Source of the DNA: Flammeovirgaceae bacterium UBA6059
GTDB lineage: Bacteria; Bacteroidota; Bacteroidia; Cytophagales; Cyclobacteriaceae
Reading direction: 5' to 3'
NCBI GenBank assembly: GCA_002435755.1
Contig: DIYH01000022.1
Coordinates: 1-64,000, forward strand
DNA length: 64,000 bases
In this document: one piece after another, positions 36,501-45,153 of the stretch
Layout: each line of letters opens with the position of its first letter
Position numbering within the stretch: the stretch's first letter is position 1
Notes under the pieces: model-generated
Database searches by the model: none
Told to the model about the DNA's origin: nothing
The model's input: only the letters and a program-made list of their open reading frames with translations
Translations under genes and position numbers: made by a program

Positions 36501-37255
36501 GATATCAGGCCGGATATCTGACAGTCGATCTTAGGAAACGTCTAGGTGAAAACGCATCTTTCAGTATTGGCTCAAAGACACAGCGGTTCGAGATCAACGT
36601 CGAAGATGAAGAAGACGATGATTTTACTGATAGGTTTATCTATGACACGGATATAAACGGGTTGGACCCCAACCGTACATTCGAGGAGTTTTATTTCTCT
36701 GGTATACAGACCAAGCTAGAATTTGACAATACGGACCACCCTGCCTATCCGACCCGTGGCATGAAGTTCAATGCTTTCTTAATAGGCAATATTGGGATCA
36801 ATGATATCACTCGGGATTTTGGCAATTTCAGAACGGATTTTTCCTTCTTTTATAGCTTTCAGTTCCCTGCGAAAGTCACTATTGCCAACAGGACTGGCTA
36901 TGCCACGACTTTCGGAGACGCAGAATTCTTCGCATTCAACAAACTAGGGGGCAATACCAACTTACGCGGCTTCCGCAGGACGAGGTTCTGGGGGGAGAGT
37001 GCTGTTTTCAACAATACTGACTTGAGGATAAAGCTTGGCAGCTTCAGAAGTTATCTCTTCCCAGGTAGCTTTGGTATCAATGGCTTTTATGACCTGGGAC
37101 GGGTCTGGGTCAGTGGCGAAGATTCGGACAAGTTGCATGATAGCGCCGGATTTGGCATATGGCTGTCTCCTCTGGGTCAAGCGGTTCTATCTGTCAATAT
37201 GGCCTTTACGGAAGAAGAGAACCTGATAGTCTTTCGGTTTGGCTTCCTTTTCTAA
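33551..37255 (+). CDS. Metallophosphoesterase fused to an outer-membrane surface-antigen barrel
   Basis: This is a 1234-residue secreted protein. After a signal peptide (ending SMSYSQ), residues about 25-330 form a calcineurin-like phosphoesterase with its metal motifs: LIGDAGE, FLGDNIYP, IPGNHDW, VSHHPMFSDG and AAGHEHTL. The middle part (about 400-850) contains MLIGDWDRHDDQWRW and is conserved in such proteins. The last 300 residues are a BamA/TamA-type barrel (GLGNESVYDFEN, NTNLRGFRRTRFWG, FRFGFLF end). An alternative start 7 codons in precedes the signal core. The substrate is unknown; a pyrophosphatase gene follows. Confidence 0.87.
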   Translation: MIYGVKRMLSAIVLVIAFASMSYSQEKIFSIFLIGDAGEPDSPVDLNLALLKDKLTQASDQSAVIFLGDNIYPKGLPPADHPDREEMERKIIQQIEITKEFKGRRFVIPGNHDWKKGKKDGLTHILEQGEFVDAYFGGEQVFFPSDGCPGPIEVSLNEEITLIIIDTQWLLHPWDKPRDEDGCGVAGTAEVLVTLSNMLEDNAHKKVMVVSHHPMFSDGIHGGRIPFKNHIFPLTEANKSLYIPMPVLGSISPFYRAVIGNIQDIQHPKYKAIRNAMVDIFEQYPNTVHAAGHEHTLQLFQKNEVSYIVSGSGSKTTHVKKEGKAEYAASKNGFVVVDYFDNGDIVSEYWTVDEEHPNGELALKKTLGNKPYEAPQSIEEFVANNDFRDSTVVTNASDQYHASKGQKRFFGTNYRDEWAQKIEVPVFDIGNEHGGLKIVQRGGGMQTKSLRLEAENGEQYVLRSIEKYPENAIPEALKRTFAVDIVQDQISAGHPYGAFVIPPLAEAAGIYHTNPKVVYIPDDPRFGQHQTMFSNMLALYEERPAKDASRRDFFGNSEDVENTLKIIKRLKKDNDNEVDQSFVLRNRLFDMLIGDWDRHDDQWRWATFDKDNDKGQLYRPIPRDRDQAFFLNEGFFPKIASKKWALPKIEGFDYEVDWPPGLMFNARYFDRTFLTQLDREEWIAVAEDLKSRMTDQVIENAIRSWPQEIYALSGDEVIAKLKARRKNLTEYALEHYESLSKEVEVLGSDKHEHFIIDRINPQQTKITVWKTNKDFEKRKIIYERTFLATETEEVRLYGFDDEDKFEQIGLEKNKIRIRIIGGKDNDLMINRANTSSAGKKTKVYDLKKNTAFEGDGGFAKRLSDDSEVNAYNRKEFQYDVLMPLISGAINPDDGVFVGGGFIYTKHGWRKPVFKSRHTLLGNFAFATQAFNIKYRSEFSETIGKWDLVTEVEVNQPFNVANYFGLGNESVYDFENRDIDYYRARYQAGYLTVDLRKRLGENASFSIGSKTQRFEINVEDEEDDDFTDRFIYDTDINGLDPNRTFEEFYFSGIQTKLEFDNTDHPAYPTRGMKFNAFLIGNIGINDITRDFGNFRTDFSFFYSFQFPAKVTIANRTGYATTFGDAEFFAFNKLGGNTNLRGFRRTRFWGESAVFNNTDLRIKLGSFRSYLFPGSFGINGFYDLGRVWVSGEDSDKLHDSAGFGIWLSPLGQAVLSVNMAFTEEENLIVFRFGFLF

Positions 37256-37304
37256 CCGTAAGCTCGAATCATTATCTGCTTTTGAGTAATTTGAAAACAA
37301 AAAA

Positions 37305-37823
37305 ATGAGTAATTCTGATCTCTCTATAGATGTAGTTGTCGAAATTCCAAAAGGAAGTCGAAACAAGTACGAGTACGACCATGAGAAAAATGTGATCCGA
37401 CTGGATCGCATGATCTTCTCTTCAATGTTCTATCCGAGTGATTATGGATTTGTACCTGATACCCTCGCTCTTGATGGCGATCCATTGGACGTGCTTGTCC
37501 TGGTGACTGAGCCTACCTTTCCAGGCTGTGTGATAGAGGTGCGACCTATCGGGATCTTCAAAATGACTGATGAAAAGGGGCCTGATGCCAAAGTCCTGTG
37601 CGTTCCTGTCAGTGATCCCAATTGGGATAAAATCCGGGAGCTTGGGGATGTCAATCCTCACCTGATCCGGGAAATAGAGCATTTCTTTCAGGTGTACAAA
37701 GACCTTGAGAAAAAGAAAGTGGGTATCGAGGGCTGGGAAGACAAGGACCAGGCTGTCAAAACCATCCTCGAGTCTAAGGAACGCTATATCAACGACCTCA
37801 AACAATCACTTAAGAAAAAGTAA
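37305..37823 (+). CDS. ppa: Inorganic pyrophosphatase, family I
   Basis: The 172-residue protein has the family I signature: VVEIPKGSRNKYEYDHEKN with the Glu and Lys that bind pyrophosphate, FYPSDYGFVPDTLALDGDPLDVLV carrying the catalytic Asp set, and DEKGPDAKVLCVP. It hydrolyses pyrophosphate to phosphate in the cytoplasm and pulls biosynthetic reactions forward. The length is typical. It stands 49 nt after the barrel protein gene. Confidence 0.97.
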   Translation: MSNSDLSIDVVVEIPKGSRNKYEYDHEKNVIRLDRMIFSSMFYPSDYGFVPDTLALDGDPLDVLVLVTEPTFPGCVIEVRPIGIFKMTDEKGPDAKVLCVPVSDPNWDKIRELGDVNPHLIREIEHFFQVYKDLEKKKVGIEGWEDKDQAVKTILESKERYINDLKQSLKKK

Positions 37824-37834
37824 GCGTACTTTTC

Positions 37835-38752
37835 TCAGATGCGCATCAGTGCCTGGAAGAATCCCAGGTTTTGCTCCTTATTCTTGACGATAAAAAACGG
37901 GGTGGTGAAGTTGTAGCGCAGCAGGGCTACTGCCACGCTTCCTAGTAGCAATGATGCTGCTGTAGTGCGCCCTCTTGATCCTATCATGATCAGATCTGCG
38001 TTTTGCTTGCTTGCCTCTACAAATATCTTATCGGCGGGCTTGTCATCATCATCCAGTGTAGTGATATAGTTAAAGCTGTTCTTGTCGAGATCATACTTTT
38101 TGGCAAACATATCAAGATCCTTCATCGAGTTATCACTCATGATTTGGGCAAACTCTTTGTAGGATTTTCCAGTATAGTGATAGCCGGTAGGCACTCTATA
38201 CACATTTTGCACCGTTACTTCTGCTCCACAGCGCTGCTTGATCTCGAGAGCACGTGAGACTGCCCTATGCGCATAAGAGGAGAAGTCCACTGCCACAAAT
38301 ACATGCTTCAACGTCACAGATGGATTATTAGGTACCATCAGCACTGAGCACAGCGATATGTTGGCAATACGTGTCGGATTGGCGCCTGTACCATGATCAG
38401 TTTTTTTCCTGCCCATGATGATCAAGTCAATCTGCTTGATTTTTGCCCATTTTAGGATGTTCTCAGTTACGTTCCCATCCTTAATACCAATCTGATAGTC
38501 GATTATTTTCGAATCAATGTATTTATCGACTTTTGGCTTAATCTGATCCACCAGCGTTTCATCTAATGGTGTATCCATTTCCGGAAACTCCTTCTTGAGA
38601 GCCTCAGGGATTTCAAGGGATTTTACCACATGGATAAAGTAGAGCTTCTCTACATTCATCGCCTTGGCAAACATAGCAGTGTACCGTAGCAGCACATCGT
38701 CCATGGCAGTTAAGTCAAGGCAAATAAGTAGTCGTTTAAGTGGATACAGCAT
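37835..38752 (-). CDS. Universal stress protein, two UspA domains
   Basis: The 305-residue protein has two UspA units. The first starts LLICLDLTAMDDVLLRY and includes IDLIIMGRKKTDHGTGANPTRIAN; the second starts HVFVAVDFSSYAHRAVSRA and ends ADLIMIGSRGRTTAASLLLGSVAVALL, with the GxxGx(9)G(S/T)-type nucleotide motif intact. It is related in layout to the protein at 26902-27735 but is not a close copy. It converges with ppa with an 11-nt gap. Confidence 0.9.
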   Translation of the reverse strand: MLYPLKRLLICLDLTAMDDVLLRYTAMFAKAMNVEKLYFIHVVKSLEIPEALKKEFPEMDTPLDETLVDQIKPKVDKYIDSKIIDYQIGIKDGNVTENILKWAKIKQIDLIIMGRKKTDHGTGANPTRIANISLCSVLMVPNNPSVTLKHVFVAVDFSSYAHRAVSRALEIKQRCGAEVTVQNVYRVPTGYHYTGKSYKEFAQIMSDNSMKDLDMFAKKYDLDKNSFNYITTLDDDDKPADKIFVEASKQNADLIMIGSRGRTTAASLLLGSVAVALLRYNFTTPFFIVKNKEQNLGFFQALMRI

Positions 38753-38848
38753 GGTTTAAATTGCTAGGTGTACCGAATGTAAAAACTTTTTGGCTAAAGA
38801 TACAACCCTCGCAGAATCATGTCAGTTAGGCTATGGTGATCAAAGTAC

Positions 38849-38856
38849 TATTTTTG
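38849..38856 (+). promoter_or_regulatory. TAnnTTTG promoter of the ABC exporter gene
   Basis: TATTTTTG is an exact match to the Bacteroidota -7 element, with TTAG 19 nt upstream as a near match to the -33 TTG. The predicted start is near 38862, leaving a leader of about 38 nt before the ABC gene. Confidence 0.55.
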
Positions 38857-38899
38857 CGCACCTATCAAGTGAGTTGCTGATCAACTACATAGGAATTCT

Positions 38900-40711
38900 A
38901 TGGCCAGAAGAAATAAAAACATCAATACTGAAGACGAAAAGAAAAAGCTAAGTAAGGAGGGCTTCAAAAAGCTCTTAGGTGTATTTCGATTCGTTTTACC
39001 CTACAGGTTCCCTTTTGGGATAGGCCTGGTGCTCTTGCTTCTTACAAGTGCCATGGTTATGTCATTCCCTTTCATGAGCGGCAAGTTGTTGGATGTTGCC
39101 TCTGGTAAAAATGATTGGTTCATTAACGATATCAATATCATCGCTGGTATCCTTATGGGTGTCCTCTTTTTACAGGGAATAGTCTCTTTTCTCAGAGTGT
39201 ACCTCTTCGCATATGTGAGTGAAAACACAATGGCCGACATCAGGTACTCGCTCTATGAAAAACTAATGTCCCTGCCCTTTTCATTTTATGACAAGCGGAG
39301 GGTCGGCGAACTCATCAGCAGGATCACTTCTGATGTATCAATGCTTCAGGATACCCTATCTGTCACTGTGGCAGAGTTGATCAGACAGTTTTCCATTTTG
39401 CTCATCGGCATGGTAGCAATTTTTTATACCACCACGTCGCTAAGTCTCTTCATGATTGGCACTTTTCCGGTAGTCATCATCATTGCAGTCGTATTTGGAA
39501 GATACATTCGACGATTGTCTCGAAATACACAGGACGAACTTGCCAAAACCAATGTAGTCGTCGAGGAGACACTGCAGTCTATCAGTACTGTCAAAGCATT
39601 TACCAATGAACTCTTCGAGGCGATACGCTACCGCAAATCATTGGATAGTGTGATCAAAATGGCCTTGCGTACTGCCAAATACAGGTCTGGATTTATTTCG
39701 TTTGTCATCTTCGTTCTTTTTGGTGCCATCGTATCTGTCATGTGGTATGGTGCCTTGCTGGTGCAATCCGGAGAAATGACCGTCGGGGAATTGCTTTCGT
39801 TTGTACTCTATACTACATTCATAGGTGCTTCTATCGCTGGTATAGGTGACCTTTATGGTCAGGTCCAGAAAGCCATTGGCAGTTCGGAGCGGATACTTGA
39901 AGTACTCACAGAAGAGCAGGCTGAGGATGTCATCAACGAAACCGAGCCGTTCAGACTCCAGGGACATATACTCATGAAGAATATAGGTTTTGCATATCCT
40001 ACCAGAAAGGACATGCGCGTCCTTGACAATATAAATATCGAAATCAATCCCGGCGATAAAGTAGCCCTAGTAGGACCTAGTGGTGCAGGGAAATCTACCA
40101 TCATTCAACTTCTCTTACGCTATTATAAGATCGATAATGGATCTATACACATTGATGGTAAATCTGCTTATGATTATCCATTGAGAGCCTATCGGCAGAA
40201 TATCGGGGTGGTGCCGCAAGAGGTCATGCTCTTTGGTGGTAGCATCAAGGAAAATATCTCCTATGGCAAACAATCAGCCTCCATGGAGGAGATCAGGGAC
40301 GCAGCAGCCAAGGCCAATGCTTTGGAGTTTATCGAGTCTTTCCCTGAGGGATTTGATACGATGGTTGGAGAACGTGGCGTGAAGCTCAGCGGAGGCCAAC
40401 GCCAACGCATAGCCATCGCCAGAGCTATTTTAAAGAATCCCGCCATACTAGTTCTTGATGAAGCGACAAGTTCACTAGACACTGCATCAGAAAGACTCGT
40501 GCAAGAAGCTCTTGATGAGTTGATGAAAGGACGTACTTCGATCATCATAGCTCACAGGTTGTCTACAGTCCGTCAGGCTGATCACATATTTGTGATCAAT
40601 GAAGGTCGTATCACGGAAAGCGGCTTCCATGATGAGCTTATACAGATCAAAGATGGAGTATACAGCAAACTGGTAAAACTCCAATTCGCTGAAGAGGCCA
40701 TGCAGGCTTAG
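38900..40711 (+). CDS. ABC exporter, fused permease-ATPase (MsbA/MDR type)
   Basis: The 603-residue half-transporter has a six-helix membrane domain (about residues 30-330) with the coupling motif LPFSFYDKRRVGELISRITSD, then the ATPase: GPSGAGKSTIIQLLLRYY (Walker A near residue 395), LSGGQRQRIAIARAI (signature), ILVLDEATSSLD (Walker B) and the switch His in IIAHRLSTV. It acts as a dimer, exporting lipids or drugs. The TetR-type gene facing it overlaps its stop by 4 nt. Confidence 0.93.
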   Translation: MARRNKNINTEDEKKKLSKEGFKKLLGVFRFVLPYRFPFGIGLVLLLLTSAMVMSFPFMSGKLLDVASGKNDWFINDINIIAGILMGVLFLQGIVSFLRVYLFAYVSENTMADIRYSLYEKLMSLPFSFYDKRRVGELISRITSDVSMLQDTLSVTVAELIRQFSILLIGMVAIFYTTTSLSLFMIGTFPVVIIIAVVFGRYIRRLSRNTQDELAKTNVVVEETLQSISTVKAFTNELFEAIRYRKSLDSVIKMALRTAKYRSGFISFVIFVLFGAIVSVMWYGALLVQSGEMTVGELLSFVLYTTFIGASIAGIGDLYGQVQKAIGSSERILEVLTEEQAEDVINETEPFRLQGHILMKNIGFAYPTRKDMRVLDNINIEINPGDKVALVGPSGAGKSTIIQLLLRYYKIDNGSIHIDGKSAYDYPLRAYRQNIGVVPQEVMLFGGSIKENISYGKQSASMEEIRDAAAKANALEFIESFPEGFDTMVGERGVKLSGGQRQRIAIARAILKNPAILVLDEATSSLDTASERLVQEALDELMKGRTSIIIAHRLSTVRQADHIFVINEGRITESGFHDELIQIKDGVYSKLVKLQFAEEAMQA

Positions 40712-41391
40712 TTCTTCAGCAACTGGAAAATTAAGTAGCGCAGGTATTCGGATACTTCTCCTGAACCTCCCTCTGACTCTGATACCTCCGTCAATGAGGG
40801 TAAGTGCTCCGAAAAGAACTTCTGATGATGAGAAGCTTCTATCAATGTGCTCATTAACCCTCTGGGATACTTAAAGTCTGGCTTCATTTCTATTACAAAC
40901 CCAGCGAGTTTGCGACAAAGGGACTTGTATCCAAGGAAAAAGCCCTCTTTGTTATCGGCATCTACATCTTTAGTCAGGTAAGCTTTAGCAGACTCATCAA
41001 TAACGATACGATATAACGCGTCCTCATTGATATGCAAGAATTGGGGGTCGAATCTTGAAGTCTGAGTGAGAATATCAATGACTATATCAAGCTTCTTCTC
41101 AGGGTCCTCTATGTTATTGGTTTGAAAATCGACCTGATATTCCATCCAACTCCAGTACCAGGAAACCAGATAAATAAGGAGCTTATGTTTGTTTTCAAAA
41201 TAACGATAGATAGAGGCCTCTGTTGATTTAATCTCCGCAGCTAGCTTTTTAAAGGTGAAATTCTCAAATCCTATTTTCTCTATTAGGATGATGCTATTGG
41301 AGATAATGTTTCTGCCAAGCTCGGTATGTTCCGGATTTCGAAGGAAGAGCTTTTCGTTGACATTGATCTGTATAGTAGCTATTGATGCCAT
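40708..41391 (-). CDS. TetR-family transcription regulator
   Basis: The 227-residue protein has an N-terminal TetR helix-turn-helix: NIISNSIILIEKIGFENFTFKKLAAEIKSTEASIYRYFENK, residues about 28-70. A divergent C-terminal ligand-binding domain follows. It converges on the ABC exporter gene with overlapping stops, so it may control that gene in trans, but this is inference. Its own promoter region is shared with the Fur-family gene read the other way. Confidence 0.85.
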   Translation of the reverse strand: MASIATIQINVNEKLFLRNPEHTELGRNIISNSIILIEKIGFENFTFKKLAAEIKSTEASIYRYFENKHKLLIYLVSWYWSWMEYQVDFQTNNIEDPEKKLDIVIDILTQTSRFDPQFLHINEDALYRIVIDESAKAYLTKDVDADNKEGFFLGYKSLCRKLAGFVIEMKPDFKYPRGLMSTLIEASHHQKFFSEHLPSLTEVSESEGGSGEVSEYLRYLIFQLLKN

Positions 41392-41517
41392 TTTTTAAAT
41401 TTCAAACAATGTACAAAAATAGTAAATCGAACCTTATTGATAGTATTACCATCGCAGTAACCTTCAGTCATTGTTAGTAGTCATACTATTAACTTTCGAA
41501 AAAAAAGATTGAAGCAC

Positions 41518-41525
41518 TAACTTTA
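41518..41525 (+). promoter_or_regulatory. Promoter of the Fur-family gene
   Basis: TAACTTTA differs from TAnnTTTG at one base, and TTTC lies 20 nt upstream as an approximate -33 element. The predicted start is near 41531, a 12-nt leader before the ATG at 41543. Confidence 0.4.
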
Positions 41526-41542
41526 CGCAAATTGTGTTGAGT

Positions 41543-41962
41543 ATGTCTATGGTAGAAGGTATTCTGAGAGATTTTGATTTAAGAAAGACTAAAAGCAGAG
41601 AAGATATACTCGAACTGTTCATAGACAATGATTTTGCCCTCTCTCAGTCAGATATAGAAGCTAACCTGAGCCATAATCTTGATCGCGTCACAGTATATAG
41701 AACCATTCGGACCTTTCTGGAAAAAGGGCTCATCCATAAGGTGCTGTCCGATGAGGGTTCCCCAAAGTATGCCCTGTGTTCCGAAGAATGTGAAGTCGCT
41801 GAACATCATCACGAACATGTCCATTTTAAATGTGAAAAATGTGGTCAAACTACCTGTCTGGACGACATAGATGTACCTAGAGTAACATTGCCTAACGGAT
41901 ACTTGTATCAAGAATCTAATCTGCTGATAAACGGAATATGCCCTGAATGTAAGCGAGGCTAA
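41543..41962 (+). CDS. Fur-family metal-responsive regulator
   Basis: The protein has about 139 residues. The winged helix (KTKSREDILELFIDNDFALSQSDIEANL, then RVTVYRTIRTFLEKGLIHKV) binds DNA. The regulatory metal site is HHHEHVHFKCEKCGQTTCL, and the structural zinc site is made by CEKC with CPEC at the end. The family includes Fur, Zur and PerR; the exact metal cannot be told. The reading frame could start from GTG at 41534, but ATG at 41543 or 41549 is more likely. feoAB at 51-53 kb is a possible target. Confidence 0.9.
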   Translation: MSMVEGILRDFDLRKTKSREDILELFIDNDFALSQSDIEANLSHNLDRVTVYRTIRTFLEKGLIHKVLSDEGSPKYALCSEECEVAEHHHEHVHFKCEKCGQTTCLDDIDVPRVTLPNGYLYQESNLLINGICPECKRG

Positions 41963-42202
41963 TCACACCAGACACTCCTCCTGTACATCTTCTTTGACGA
42001 TCCTAAGCTTGGGGCTGCCATCCGGTAGGCAGACTCCTGGTGGCAGATCGATCTCTGGTGGTGTAGATACAGGTAACCCGCCATCATCGTCATCATCTCC
42101 ATCAAACCCTTTCTTTCTCTTTTTGAGAAGGGTGAACATGAAATAGACCAAAAAGAGATAGGCTATTCCACAGAGGATCATATCAAATGCGAAACCTTGC
42201 AT
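41963..42202 (-). CDS. Small single-pass membrane protein, hypothetical
   Basis: The 79-residue product has one transmembrane helix (MILCGIAYLFLVYFMFTLL), then KKRKK, an acidic run (DGDDDDDGG), and a Pro-rich cytoplasmic tail with two Cys. It ends directly against the Fur-family gene. I recognise no family. The clear helix, positive flank and tail make it look like a real protein. Confidence 0.6.
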   Translation of the reverse strand: MQGFAFDMILCGIAYLFLVYFMFTLLKKRKKGFDGDDDDDGGLPVSTPPEIDLPPGVCLPDGSPKLRIVKEDVQEECLV

Positions 42203-42296
42203 AATTGCTTATAACGATATTAATTAATTTCTTAGTGGATTTCAAGAGCATAAGCATTTGTCCTTCATAATGTTCTAATGATCATCATAATTGGCA

Positions 42297-42327
42297 TTGC
42301 TGACTTGCCCGAATAATTCTAATTTTA
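42297..42327 (+). promoter_or_regulatory. Promoter of the potassium channel gene
   Basis: TTG (42297-42299), 20 nt, then TAATTTTA (42320-42327) fits the Bacteroidota consensus with one mismatch. The predicted start is near 42333, 10 nt before the ATG. Confidence 0.5.
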
Positions 42328-42342
42328 GCTCAAACCTCATTC

Positions 42343-43347
42343 ATGCACAGTAGTATCCAGCGCGTATTTCTCTCTATAGGATTGCTCATTTTAAGCGTGC
42401 TCATTGGTGTCGGCGGTTTTATGATCATTGAAGATTATGGACTGAATGACGCTTTTTTCATGACCGCTATTACCATTTCGACCGTGGGCTACAACGTCGT
42501 TCAGCCGTTATCACCGACCGGTCAAATATTTACAGGCATTTATATCTTCTTCAACCTCGGCATATTGGCGTATGTCGTATCAGTTATTACGACTTACATC
42601 TTTGAGGGCGAACTCAATCATTTTCTAAAAAAGTATCGTATGGTCAAAGAACTAAAAAAAATCAACGACCATGTCATCGTATGTGGCTATGGACGCAATG
42701 GCAGCAAAGCTTGCGAGGAGCTTGACAATAGCAATGTGCCTTTTGTGCTTGTCGAACGAGATCCCGAGAGTGTGGAGGGCGTACTTAAGAGGTACAACAT
42801 TCTTATAGGAGAAGCCACTCATGACGAAGTGCTCAAAGATGCCGGCATTGATAAGGCCAAAGCCATCATCACTACACTCCCTAGTGATGCTGATAATGTA
42901 TTCATCACTTTGACGGCTAAGGAACTCAACCCCAACATTCAGATCATCGCACGAGCCTCCGAAGAAAACACTACTAACAAGCTGCGGCGTGCGGGTGCCA
43001 ACAAGGTGGTCATGCCCGATGCAGTTGGGGGTATCCATATGGCACAATTGATCACTAAACCTTACGTCATAGAGTTTTTGGACCTCTTCACCGGTACCGA
43101 GAACAGTCAATTTGCCTTAGAGGAAGTACCCTACAACAGTCTTAAGACCCCCTTCAAAGACAAGTCCATAAGGGAACTCGATATACGTAATAAGACTGGT
43201 GCGACCCTTGTAGGATTCAAGGATGATATCAAAGGATTTCTTTTCAACCCCTCTCCCGACATGCTCGTTGGTCCGGATGATGTGATGATACTTCTGGGCT
43301 CACATAGCGACATAAATACGTTTAGAGAACTCTATGTTAATGATTAA
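42343..43347 (+). CDS. Two-helix potassium channel with TrkA (RCK) domains
   Basis: The 334-residue protein starts with a transmembrane helix (FLSIGLLILSVLIGVGGFMI), then a pore helix and the selectivity filter TISTVGYN near residues 44-51, and a second transmembrane helix. A TrkA-N/RCK nucleotide-binding domain follows (HVIVCGYGRNGSKACEEL, the GxGxxG-type fold), then TrkA-C (about 250-334). It is a ligand-gated K+ channel of the inner membrane. Its stop lies within the start of the next gene (14-nt overlap). Confidence 0.9.
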   Translation: MHSSIQRVFLSIGLLILSVLIGVGGFMIIEDYGLNDAFFMTAITISTVGYNVVQPLSPTGQIFTGIYIFFNLGILAYVVSVITTYIFEGELNHFLKKYRMVKELKKINDHVIVCGYGRNGSKACEELDNSNVPFVLVERDPESVEGVLKRYNILIGEATHDEVLKDAGIDKAKAIITTLPSDADNVFITLTAKELNPNIQIIARASEENTTNKLRRAGANKVVMPDAVGGIHMAQLITKPYVIEFLDLFTGTENSQFALEEVPYNSLKTPFKDKSIRELDIRNKTGATLVGFKDDIKGFLFNPSPDMLVGPDDVMILLGSHSDINTFRELYVND

Positions 43348-43924
43348 GAGCTGGATATACTGTTGTCTTCTGACGCTACCACCGATACTCGGGCTATCAC
43401 AAAATCTAAAGCAGGAGGTTGAAAAAAGGATCAAGGCTGAAGAGATGCCTGCTATAGCATTAGAAATCCTGGCTACTCATCTTAGCCAAGCATCTAAAAT
43501 ACGATACTACAAAGAGACCGACATAGGTCACCAAAGCTTTGAATGTAAATTCATACTAGATAGACTCTGGTATAGCGTTGAGTTTGATGAAAATGGAGCT
43601 ATTGAGGACGTAGAAATCAAGATGGATTTTGAGCAAATACCTCAAGCCGCTCTCGATAAAATAAGATATTCGTTATCTGCTTACGACAGATACAGGATAA
43701 GAAGAACACAACGTCAATATACCTTAGCATTTCTTTCTTCCGATGATCTACTCACAATGGTGATCAAAGGTGCCGATGAACTTGAGTTGAGATATGAGAT
43801 CGTGCTTTCCGTCAAGAAAGACGGAAGTTGGACAACCTACGAGATGCTCTTTGATCAGTCAGGACTACTAATAGAAAAAAAAGAGGTGGTTGACCGACAA
43901 ACAGACAACATACTCTATCAATGA
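43334..43924 (+). CDS. Secreted hypothetical protein
   Basis: The 196-residue protein has a signal peptide (MLMIKSWIYCCLLTLPPILG). The body has repeated strands with many charged residues, such as DIGHQSFECKFILDRLWYSVEFDENG and LELRYEIVLSVKKDGSWTTYEMLFD, resembling PepSY-like or other small periplasmic folds, but I cannot assign a family. It overlaps the channel gene at its start and the next gene at its stop (ATGA), so the three genes form an operon. Confidence 0.7.
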   Translation: MLMIKSWIYCCLLTLPPILGLSQNLKQEVEKRIKAEEMPAIALEILATHLSQASKIRYYKETDIGHQSFECKFILDRLWYSVEFDENGAIEDVEIKMDFEQIPQAALDKIRYSLSAYDRYRIRRTQRQYTLAFLSSDDLLTMVIKGADELELRYEIVLSVKKDGSWTTYEMLFDQSGLLIEKKEVVDRQTDNILYQ

Positions 43925-44616
43925 GGCGACTACTTTTCTTGTTGACTCTATGGTTAACGGCTAATATGGTATCCGGTCAAAGCGAGGAGACTGTCTTTGT
44001 ATGGGAGGCATCAACAGCCGTCAATTACAAACTCGGCAAAAGTTGGTCATTCAATACTTCTCTGGCCACTCGAACGATTTGGTTGAATGAACAAACAACA
44101 CAAGGAGATGACTTTCGCGGTGAGTTGAACTTTGGGGAAATCAACCAGTTTGCCACTTACCGTATCAATCCAAGACTCAAAGCTTCGATAGGATACAAGT
44201 ACAGAATAGTGGAACCCACCGAAGGACGGAACCAACATGAACATCGCGTCACTCAACAAGTGGCTTGGTTGCATCGTCCGGAAGGCGTGAGAATGGCTAG
44301 TCGTGGAAGGCTTGAGCAGCGCATCCGTAATGGAAGACTCACCCATAGGTTCAGGTACAGATTCTCTGTTGATTTTCCATTATCGGGACAGACCTTAGAC
44401 GCAGGAGAGTTTTATATGCTAGCTTCTAACGAAATCTTATATGAAAGTACCAGGTTCAATCGCAATGCCTGGGGCAATCGGTTCAGTGCCGGGGTGGGCT
44501 ATCTTTTTGGCTTGGTAACTAAGCTTCAATTCACTGCAGCCTATCGCTCTGACAACATCAATCTTTGGACGTTGAACAGGCTTTTTGTTGAAACTTCGCT
44601 CTTTATCAACTTATAG
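43921..44616 (+). CDS. DUF2490-family outer-membrane protein
   Basis: The 231-residue protein has a signal peptide (ending NMVSGQ) and then a small beta-barrel with alternating strands: FVWEASTAVNYKLGKSWSF, LKASIGYKYRI, HRFRYRFSVDFPL and the end FVETSLFINL. It matches the DUF2490 group of Bacteroidota barrels, whose role is unknown. The start overlaps the previous stop as ATGA, showing translational coupling. Confidence 0.78.
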   Translation: MRRLLFLLTLWLTANMVSGQSEETVFVWEASTAVNYKLGKSWSFNTSLATRTIWLNEQTTQGDDFRGELNFGEINQFATYRINPRLKASIGYKYRIVEPTEGRNQHEHRVTQQVAWLHRPEGVRMASRGRLEQRIRNGRLTHRFRYRFSVDFPLSGQTLDAGEFYMLASNEILYESTRFNRNAWGNRFSAGVGYLFGLVTKLQFTAAYRSDNINLWTLNRLFVETSLFINL

Positions 44617-44631
44617 AACTGCTACGGTTAA

Positions 44632-45153
44632 CTAGAAGCCGATAGACTTACCCTTATATCCGTCAGCTTCTATTTTGGCAGCAGACTCCTCAACTTTCTC
44701 TCCCAAACGGGCTTTATAATCTTTAAGGTTTACAGCCACCTTTTTATCAGAAGTCCCAATGATCTGAGCAGCAAGGATACCAGCATTTTTAGCACCATCC
44801 AGCGCCACTGTAGCTACCGGCACACCTCCTGGCATCTGCAATATAGAGAGTATAGAGTCCCATCCATCGATAGAGTTTCTACTTTTGACAGGTACCCCAA
44901 TGACCGGTAGAGTCGTTAGAGACGCCACCATTCCCGGTAGGTGAGCGGCACCTCCTGCACCTGCAATGATGACTTTGATCCCCTTACCAGCGGCCTCTTC
45001 AGCATAAGTCACCATTCGGTGCGGCGTGCGATGGGCTGATACGATCGTCAGCTCAAACGCTACACCCAATTCTGACAAAACCCCAGCAGCTTCCGACATA
45101 ATGCGAAGGTCAGACTGACTACCCATAATGATTCCTACGACCGGCTTACTCAT
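44632..45153 (-). CDS. purE: N5-carboxyaminoimidazole ribonucleotide mutase
   Basis: The 173-residue class I PurE has VGIIMGSQSDL near the N-terminus (phosphate binding), the catalytic His segment SAHRTPHRM, and GAGGAAHLPGM. It moves the carboxyl group to make CAIR in purine synthesis, using the PurK product. It overlaps the purK stop by 4 nt. Confidence 0.96.
   Translation of the reverse strand: MSKPVVGIIMGSQSDLRIMSEAAGVLSELGVAFELTIVSAHRTPHRMVTYAEEAAGKGIKVIIAGAGGAAHLPGMVASLTTLPVIGVPVKSRNSIDGWDSILSILQMPGGVPVATVALDGAKNAGILAAQIIGTSDKKVAVNLKDYKARLGEKVEESAAKIEADGYKGKSIGF

Noticed and set aside
36962..37180. Minus-strand ORF within the barrel region
   Set aside because: It lies opposite the conserved NTNLRGFRRTRFWG barrel motif and is a shadow frame.
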